Under the pieces are notes generated by a model. That model made no database searches. It was given only the letters and a program-made list of their open reading frames with translations, and was not told the origin of the DNA. Positions 56,396 to 64,000 of a DNA stretch of 64,000 bases are shown in pieces (position 1 is the first letter of the stretch; each line of letters starts with the position of its first letter). The position numbers were made by a program, and so were the translations under genes. Source of the stretch: Litsea cubeba (taxonomy: Eukaryota > Streptophyta > Magnoliopsida > Laurales > Lauraceae); the NCBI GenBank assembly GCA_012931725.1, contig CM022948.1, forward strand, positions 12,636,090-12,700,089, in the 5' to 3' direction.

Positions 56396-56659
56396 AATGC
56401 TGCTCGTTTGGACAGCGAGATAATCTATGATAGAGACTTTGATTATGATTACTTTGGGTTCAAAACTCTTGAGAGATCATACCTCTTGAAGCTCACAGGA
56501 AAAGTTGTAGAACGGCCTCAGCATATGCTGATGAGGGTTTCTGTTGGAATTCATAAAGATGATATTGATTCTGTTCTTAAAACATACCATCTCATGTCAC
56601 AACGTTGGTTTACCCATGCTTCACCTACTCTTTTCAATGCCAGGACTCCTAGGCCCCAG
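56396..56659 (+). pseudogene. Captured exon of ribonucleotide reductase large subunit
   Basis: One complete exon of 264 nt (88 codons) bounded by TTTCAG and a GTGCCA donor: LDSEIIYDRDFDYDYFGFKT, LERSYLLKL, VVERPQHMLMRVSVGIHKDD, MSQRWFTHASPTLFNARTPR. This is the N-terminal part of the class I RNR catalytic subunit, which makes dNTPs. The frame is open across the exon. In the near-invariant NAGTPRPQ motif Gly is Arg (AGG). Reading on into the intron gives a stop at 56761. No other RNR exon is seen. Confidence 0.92.
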
Positions 56660-56761
56660 GTGCCATTTGCTAAACTTGTGTTAACAGCTATATTTGCTCT
56701 GTTTCTCTTTACTTATTCAGTTTGTTTTGCACAAGTGTGTTGTAAGATTGTGGGCCACTAA

Positions 56762-59639
56762 AATGGTAAATTATATATTGCAAGGTGTGAGATTGTAATG
56801 TACACTCTGATTCTTACACATGTACGTTTGCATTATACTAAAAAGTCTAAACAACATGATATTATCAAATTATCTTGCTTTTAAGGGTGCAACTCAGGCA
56901 AGAGCCGACTTCACCTTTATTTTCTTGACATGATTTTGATATTTTCCAGAGTTGAAAACTAGAGGTGTAAACTGTATATACTCTTACCTCTGTTTTGAGT
57001 CTTGCTAGTATATATATGGAGATTGTGGGGAGTTCTATGGTTAATGTGAGCTTTCATATGCTGAGTACAAATAAAATATGGGTCTCGGGATGACACTCAT
57101 AGTTATTGTGAAGTAATATGATTTTGAATTCTAAAACTAGAGAACACTTGGCACAATCTGTGCGTTATTATCACTACGTGGCTTTACACAGAGTATTGAT
57201 CCCACTGATCATGCTATACCAATCTGACATGGCTGTTTTGCTTTATGTTGATCCTTCGTGGCTTGTGTATCATACTCCAAGTATAATTGTGCAACCGTAA
57301 GAATGCTGTTGATGGTAGGCATGGTAAAATCTTTCCTGGTTCATGATTGCTAATTCAGTGCAGCTGGAGTCTGCTGCAATTTTCAAGTTAATGTTAATAT
57401 GAATAAAAAAAGAGACATTTTTATGTGTATTTGAATTTTCCTCAATTTCATAGCTCTAACTGGTGTTTCATTGATTTGTTGTTGAGGCTGGCTTAGTTGA
57501 AGATTGACAGGTACATTCAAATCCTCTCCACTGGTAAAACCATTTGGAAGCAAGGAACTTTGGTTTGCTCTTTCATTTAACTCCCTTGATGCAGAATCCT
57601 GAGACCCAAATGTCATTGCTTTGTACTGGTTACAACCAATTCTCACATTGCATGTGTTTAAGGAGAGGGAAGTTTTGAGAAATGGGTTGGTTACAAGAGA
57701 AATCTATTAGAATGTTCAAAGTTTTTATTTGGTGTCTAAATGCATACCTTATGCATTTCCACAATATTCAACAACTATAAGTGCTTCTTCACCGTCGATA
57801 TATTGAAGGCTTTATGTTTTGCTGGATATTTTCCTTAAATATTTCCACAATATTTCTTCATAGTGCTTGTGGAATTCATATTTGAGGTTCCTACATAGCT
57901 CAACTTTATCCATTTGTGGACAAGTTCTTGTGGCAGCCTTAGAAAAAATCGAGTATCTTGAATTTGAGTGATCAATCTAGAAGTAGAAAAAAGAGAAACA
58001 ACCACAACTTACTCCAAAAGAGTTTGAAGCAAGGCAATTGTGATTGGTTATGAATTCAAATGAAGATGTTGGGTTGTATTAAGAAGGTCAAGGCATGCTT
58101 GAAGATTACCAGGGATAGACGAGTTGTAAATGAACAAATTGTGGTGGAACATGGAAGTTAAAATGGTCAATCCAAGCCCAATCTCAGCAGGCCCATTTAG
58201 GCTCATTTATTGTATTGTACTTAGTCAAAGGATATTACTTAATTTGTTGCTACAGTTTAGGATGACGTAGTGGTGACTGATGACGTAGTGGTGAATGACT
58301 TTGTAGTGTATTGGGGCATTGGGTTGTTTATATGAAGTATTTTTTTGTCTTGTATAGGTACTAGCAGGTTGTAAAAAAAAATTACATGTCACACGTACAG
58401 GGGAGACTATGCCGAAATTTCGAAAAAATCTTTCCAGGTACATCCCATGGTTTTTGGGTCTACAAAGATGTGAACCTTTTCTATGAACCACTTTATTTCG
58501 TTTAAGTTGTGTTTGAATGCATATGGTGGCTGTTTTTACCAGTAAATCTCATTTTACTGTATAGTTCTTCATGCATGAGATAGGAAGCATATATATATAT
58601 ATATATTAGCTAGGCTTCTCTTGCAAAGTATTGATCGATGAAGTGATTTATGCCTTGTAGGTCCATTTTTCATTGGAGAACTAATCATATGCTACATAGT
58701 ACATATATATGTAATAATTGGAAAGAATTGGAATGATGTAATAAAATGAGAAGGTAAATTGTGTGCTAGCATTAAATGTTGCCATGTTCATATGTTAAGG
58801 TCGTGACAAAATGGAGATTAACATATGCATAATGAGATCATTTTCCGATGTGAATCATGAAAAACTGTCATTTAGACATGATCTATTCAATTAAATACAT
58901 CTCAAGCCATGAAACCATAACAGTTATAAGCCCCTCCTTCAAAGCGTTTTATTCTTTCATCTATGAAATAATTGATGTCCTTTGTTTTTCCTCCTTTTCC
59001 CGGTTCTTCTAATTGTTCCTTGCTTCCTTTAGGACCCTTGTTCTTCACAAAAGTAAGACAAAAGACCAGAGACTCTTTCTCTAAGTTTATATGCACTGAA
59101 TTTATTATTGCAAGGACATGCTACTGTTCACACTTATTTGCTCAAAAACATTTCATGTTAGATTTTATGTTATGTTAAATTGTTAATTACTTTTATAACT
59201 ATTGTTCTCATAGAGGGGTGTTTAGATGCGGGGCAACCATTTGATTAAATTAAAAAACCCAAAACCCCTGTCCTTCTACAGTTACTATATATAGAACAGA
59301 TTCAGAAAGAAAGACCCAATTGCTAAACAGACATATGGGTTATAGAGCAAATCTTGTTGATGATGAGTCATCATATTGTAGCCTTCAATTGTATAGGCTA
59401 TCAACTTATAATGATGAAGTTAATCATGACATTATTTGCATCCTAGTATTCCAGAGACAGGATCTGGGATTTTTTTCCCGACATTTGTTAAATGTATGTC
59501 AAGACTTTCCTTTTTTTTTTTCAATTTTCATTTGGAAACTTCTCGTGATCTACACTAATTTGGAAAGATTTAGCATTTGATGTCAAACATTCTTTTCTTT
59601 TAATTTCATATGTGATTACTTTGATTCTTTTGTGTGTAG
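56762..59639. other. CACTA interior without recognised genes
   Basis: AT-rich. It contains a minus-strand coding-like stretch (57400-57646, listed separately) and, near 58380-58425, the motif ACAGGGGAGACTATGCCGAA, similar to AAAGGAGACTCTGCCC at 62415, which hints at an older repeat. Confidence 0.45.
57400..57646 (-). pseudogene. Coding-like minus-strand fragment, unidentified
   Basis: An open frame whose composition looks like protein (AMTFGSQDSASRELNERANQ, LLPNGFTSGEDLNVPVNLQL) and not like the surrounding AT-rich DNA. It could be a fourth captured fragment. I do not recognise the family. Confidence 0.35.
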
Positions 59640-61566
59640 TGATTTGGTTGTAGCATCACCAGTTGAGGATTATTTTATACATATTGATGATCTTCCATGT
59701 CTCCAAAAGGTTTAAACATTCACCCTTTTCTCATTCCGTCCTCTTACAGTTATGGGTACTAAAGAGGAATATGGTTGATGTTTTCTATGATTAATTGGTA
59801 ATATAACAACATTGCTTGCTGTAGGAAGAAGCTGAGAAAGTTATGCGTCCCTTTCTTGATATCCTTGGTGATGATTATTATGTTTGTTGCCAAGGTACAG
59901 CTTCTAATGTTAAGAACATTTTTCAGTGTCCATTTTTTAAGACATACGCTGATAATTGGTATTCATTTTCCTATGTCTGCGGCATGAGAATTTCTCTTTC
60001 CGAGGTCAACAAAACCAACTGAACTATGTCTGGATTTGACACCGTTTTTTTATGACTGCAATTGCAATCAGTATTCTCTTTCTGCCAATGCAAATGATGA
60101 AATGTGCTTTAAAAGCCATAGAACTTTCTGTTTATCTTTTCGTCAGTCTTTATGTTTCAATGACCAAAGTAAGTCCAACTTACATGTTAATACGCTCATA
60201 GCAGACTGCCTAATGTATGTGCTGGCAAGAATCTTGGCCTGTTGATTTAAGTGGATAACTCTTTTAGTTGGATAGATGCTCTTTGCGTATGTTTCTTAAA
60301 TGGATGACTTGAACAACGGGGTAGGGTGAAGTGCTAATTTCCATTTTAAGCCTAACCTCTTCGGCCTTGGGTATCGATGTAGAGTCGTAGACCATGAGGA
60401 TCACATCCTTTGTGGTTTTATGGACAGGTTTGGGGTTGTGGTCATGTCCCAAAATGTTTGTTAGTCATGGTGTGGCATATGGTCCATGCATGTGACCCTT
60501 TTAGGTCACATTGTGGGATGTCCCAGCCCATATTGCTGGTCTCAGTTCCCTTATGGCATCATTAAACTTAATAAGAATATAATTAATATTTACTTCTATC
60601 AATTGATTTAGAAATGTCCTGAAATCAAATTTGATTTACTTATATATTTTGGAAAATTCTTTTAAGCATTTCTAACTTAAAATTTTCTTGCTTCTTTTTT
60701 TCATGTAGTTTTTTTTTTTCATATGAGAGCGCATGTGGGTTTGTTATTTGCTTCCGTTCCTGAAAAACCTTTATGTTTAATAATTTGATCTCTATTGTAC
60801 TCTGGAAATTGAACCTAACTATGCCTGTGCTTGAAAATAAAGGTGATTCATATGATCCTCTATGATGTCATCCATTCCAAGCATCCATGAACTCTAGATG
60901 CTTTTTACATTTCTAAGTTTAAAATGGTTGCTGGTTAGTTTTTCAACAGACTGACATTAATAATTCTTTTCTCATACAAAAATGAGTAAATGGGTGCTTG
61001 CCTTTTTTCTTTTTGACGCAACTGGATGCTTGATTCTTGATTTGACGTCAGGAAGAGAAATGTTGCTTACTGTATTTTCTCATTTATTTTCTTTAGATGC
61101 CAATACAATCTAAATGTCAAAATTTTCTCTGTGGCTTAGGGACAGCATTCTTTCCTTTGCAGAGTTGTATGAATCATTCTTGCTGCCCAAATGCCAAAGC
61201 ATTCAAAAGAGATGAGGTATGTATGCATTTGAAGTTCCAGATGCAGGTAGAACCTCTCTTGACCGAAGTATTATTAATGTTACTTTCCTATGATAAGATT
61301 TAGTATAGAAAACAGAAGGGAGAAAACTATTGTTTCTAAAAATCACTGTTGGATTTTAAAATGTGGTATTGAATGTTTTCCTCTAGCTAAACAACAGTTA
61401 GAAAGAGTTCTTTTGAACAATTCTTGTTGTGCAGGGAAACCTACAGCAGGATAAAACTTTTCTTGTTCTACTATCTTCTGTTCCTTGCTCATGGTTGGCT
61501 TTATTGCAGGACAGAGATGGCCAAGCAACAATAATTGATGTCCGACCCATCAGAAAAGGGGAAGAG
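59640..61566 (+). pseudogene. Captured ATXR2-like SET-domain exons (four)
   Basis: Exons 59640-59709, 59825-59894, 61140-61216 and 61510-61566, each with AG before and GT after, join in frame: DLVVASPVEDYFIHIDDLP, EEAEKVMRPFLDILGDDYY, GTAFFPLQSCMNHSCCPNAK and DRDGQATIIDVRPIRKGEE. This is the middle of a SMYD/ATXR2-type histone lysine methyltransferase; NHSCCPNA is the cofactor- and substrate-binding SET motif. Upstream (MYND side) and downstream (SET end, post-SET) parts are missing, so no active enzyme is encoded. Exon 4 leads into an intron stretch that stays open to a stop at 61654-61656. Confidence 0.9.
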
Positions 61567-61656
61567 GTATTCACCCTCAACACAAGGCATTTGGGTCCAA
61601 TTCAAAGCTTTCTTGTTTCCCTTTATAATTACGAAATAATTGATGCAAAATCATAA

Positions 61657-62645
61657 TTAGGAAAAAGTCTTTCTGTGTGCCTGTTGAGTTTCCTTTCCAA
61701 GTGATTTAGTTTGTTTGCTTGAGATGGTTTTGACCGGTTTTTGAGCAAGGTGAACGGTTTAACTTGGACCAAACCGTTTAATGCACCGGTTCCATATTGT
61801 GTTTAAATATTGTTTAGGTTTCTGTTCTAGTTTCACTGCATAATATCAAATTCATAGATGACTGGCATTCATCACTTAAGGTTTTCAAAATCAGTTCTGT
61901 TTTGGTCCATCTAGATTTCCATCATTTGCTTCTCACTAGGTGCCATGGAGTAATATTTTCAAACCTGATAGGTTATTGAAGTGCCCATTTGGATGTATCC
62001 ATCAAGAGCAGGAAAAGTGGTGCTTGTATCTTCTAGTTAGTTTCTTTGGATGACATTTTGTTCCAATTCACACTATTCTATTGAATGCCTTGGAAAGCAT
62101 TAATTGATAGACTGTCTACACAAAACTAGAAATAGTGGTATTTCCTTGCTGATGGTTTGCTAGATGTCACTGTGCACCATCAAGTCTCTGGAATTTTTTT
62201 TTTCTTTTGAATGGTCTGGCTGTGGAAAGTTGCAATTTGTTTATCATGATCCTGATCCTATCATCATGTATGCTCAGGGACTAAAGTTCGTGGTGATGTT
62301 ATATATGCAAGTTTTGGTTTTCGATCAGAATATGTAAAATTATATATTTTTTGGAAGGGTTGATATTGATTTTCAGGTTATGACAGGGTTTAGGTTTTTG
62401 AAATGTCGAAAATACAAAGGAGACTCTGCCCTATTTTTATTTGATCTTGAGGCGTAGTTACAGTTACATTAAAAACTTTAATTTATATTATACTATGCAT
62501 GTGTATATATGTACATAGAAATTAATTTGTTTATATATATACAAAGGTTTTTGTTGTTTAGATGTTAGTATTTTGAGGTATATTGCAATTTTTTTTTGTC
62601 GTGGTACAGCAGGTTCTTTTGATATTAAAAAATAAATAAATTGTG
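61657..62645. other. CACTA interior, no gene seen
   Basis: AT-rich with no recognised coding. GTCGAAAATACAAAGGAGAC at about 62405 resembles the motif near 58390. Confidence 0.45.
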
Positions 62646-62649
62646 AAAT

Positions 62650-63075
62650 TATATCGGTTTTTAATGAAACTGATATAATAAACCGTATGAAACTGATATA
62701 ACAAACCAATTACATATTTTTTATACCGGTTATTCTTAATCAATTATATCGGTTATTATGAAACCGATATAAAAAACCATATGAAACCGATATAACATAT
62801 ATTAATTATATCGGTTTGGCTATAAATTATATCGGTTTGGCTATAAGTTATATCGGTTTGGCTACAAGTTATATCGGTTTTATAATAATTTATAATATAA
62901 ATACATATGAATATTACATCGCTTTAGGCTTAACCGATATGAAATATTACACTTATTATATCGGTTACGTTTATCTTTTATATCGGGGGCAGTTATATCA
63001 GTTTGAAGTTCACTCAAAAACCGATATTATAGGTCTTTTATATCGGTTTTTAGCCGATATAAAATGCCTTTTTCT
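62650..63075. repeat. 3' subterminal ATATCGGTT repeats of the CACTA element
   Basis: More than fifteen copies of TATATCGGTT or its complement, including a tandem run of four TTATATCGGTTTGGCTATAA-like units at 62805-62880. Confidence 0.88.
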
Positions 63076-63214
63076 AGTAGTGTGCATAACCCACCTCTTG
63101 CTGCACGTGACCCTCCGAGTTCTCCTCTCCGTGCTTTGTCTCATTTCTCCAATGGGCGTCGGTGGTTACTTTCCTTCATCTCTACTCTGTTGCATTTCTC
63201 CAATGGTCAGTGGT

Positions 63215-63508
63215 TGTAACACCATGACCCGAATTAATCACGTTTAGTACTAATTAATTGTGATTTCTTAAAATTAATCATGCTTAGTTGTTAATTTAGT
63301 GATTTTATTGTGAATTAGTCCTAATTAGGATTTTAGGTTAGACCTTGGGTCATAGATAGGTAGTTTGAACCCAACTTGGCCGTTGAGGTAGAACCAAGGA
63401 CATTTTTTTAATTTTAGATTTTTTTATTTTTCATCATATGCACGTCATCTTGGTGTCATTGCGTGTATCTCAATGAGTACATCATTTTTCATATTGAACA
63501 TGTCTTTG
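63215..63508 (+). mobile_element. Start of a gypsy-type LTR, interrupted
   Basis: TGTAACACCATGACCCGAAT resembles the LTR start at 1100 (TGTAAGATCCCGACCCC) and Del/Tekay LTR starts in general. It is followed by AT-rich DNA and broken at 63509 by another LTR. The other end is outside the window. Confidence 0.5.
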
Positions 63509-64000
63509 AAAGTCCGGGATCCTCACCCTAGAGGAGGGGGGGTGAATAGGGTGAGCTTCTAATTAGTGACTAATTAAGATAAATTTTAACTTCCTTAAAA
63601 TTAACTAGTCACAAGTGATGATTATCAAACAAAATGTGGAAGCTTAACAAAAACAATCACCACAAAGCAAGCACTAATCACATAATGATTTATAGTGATT
63701 CAGCCTCAATGCCTACATCCACTACCGGCTTGTGATCCAAAACCCCACCTGATTTCCACTATCTATGCTTTTCAAAAGGCTAAGCAATAACCTCTACAAA
63801 TATTAGTTTTTTAGGCTTAACAACAACCTATCAATGTGTTTTTCTAGGCTAAGCAACAACCTTTATACTATGCTTTTCTTAGGCTAAGTAATAACCTTTA
63901 CAACAATAAGTTTTTCTCTCAAGGTAGTGTCTACACAAACACTTTAAGAGATACAATTTAAGCTAAATATAACTGCCTCTAAATTAGGCGGATATAAAAG
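63509..64000 (+). mobile_element. Start of an LTR of the same family as the solo LTR at 28485
   Basis: TGAAAGTCCGGGATCCTCAC, GGTGAATAGGGTGAGCT, ATTTATAGTGATTCAGCC and GCCTACATCCACT correspond in order to 28485-28800. Runs off the window; solo or complete cannot be told. Confidence 0.7.

Larger units (their letters stand above)
55108..63082 (+). mobile_element. Pack-CACTA: 8-kb CACTA element carrying pieces of three host genes
   Basis: Begins CACTACTACCAAAAGGACAT and its other end, read inverted, begins CACTACTAGAAAAAGGCAT; TGC flanks both sides (55105-55107, 63083-63085), the 3-bp duplication typical of CACTA. Both ends carry many ATATCGGTT motifs. Inside, all on the + strand, lie an ATG18-like first exon, one exon of ribonucleotide reductase large subunit, and four consecutive ATXR2-like exons, with introns kept. 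No transposase (TnpA/TnpD) was recognised, so it depends on an autonomous partner. Retained introns show DNA-level capture rather than retroposition. Confidence 0.9.

Overview
The window is nuclear DNA of a flowering plant with a repeat-rich genome. Plant-only signatures are a GUB_WAK-type receptor kinase, Tat-lineage Ty3/gypsy and Ty1/copia pol genes, CACTA, hAT and MITE-like elements, and small GT-AG introns. No bacterial, organellar or RNA genes were seen. I cannot name the species. Only one apparently intact host gene is present; most of the rest is nested transposable elements whose borders can be fixed by target-site duplications (TSDs).

Layout. (1) 1-30130: an old fold-back element (arms about 484-746 and 27818-28484) was split by a giant Tat/Ogre-like gypsy element (747-27817, about 23.1 kb without its guest; 2.6-kb LTRs). 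That element's 5' LTR was then hit by another LTR element, now a 3999-bp solo LTR (1100-5098). A further solo LTR (28485-30075) sits in the right arm. The giant element carries an ORF upstream of gag, gag, protease, a G-patch-like region, RT, two RNase H domains and integrase on the + strand, all frameshifted. On the - strand, downstream of integrase, lies an intron-containing gene (24073-19421) with a plant-mobile-domain-like region and its own TATA box. (2) 30131-42474: a minus-strand copia remnant interrupted by two related short gypsy derivatives. One (31575-35583) lost nearly all coding sequence. The other (36000-42469) has a complete gag, no pol, an antisense ORF with one stop, and LTRs I read as identical. 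(3) 42475-55107: the receptor kinase gene (four exons, 43870-47447), several MITEs, a hAT-like element with an 8-bp TSD, and an RTE-type LINE remnant. (4) 55108-63082: an 8-kb CACTA element without recognisable transposase, carrying exons of three host genes on one strand: ATG18-like, the large subunit of ribonucleotide reductase, and four consecutive exons of an ATXR2-like SET gene. (5) 63215-64000: starts of two more LTRs, the second related to the solo LTR at 28485.

The gypsy proteins would have acted together in virus-like particle formation, reverse transcription and integration, but no element here encodes a full working set. The two short derivatives and the giant element must have moved, or would move, with proteins supplied by relatives. 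The observations most worth following are the multi-gene Pack-CACTA, the spliced antisense gene with its own promoter, and the gag-only element with identical LTRs.
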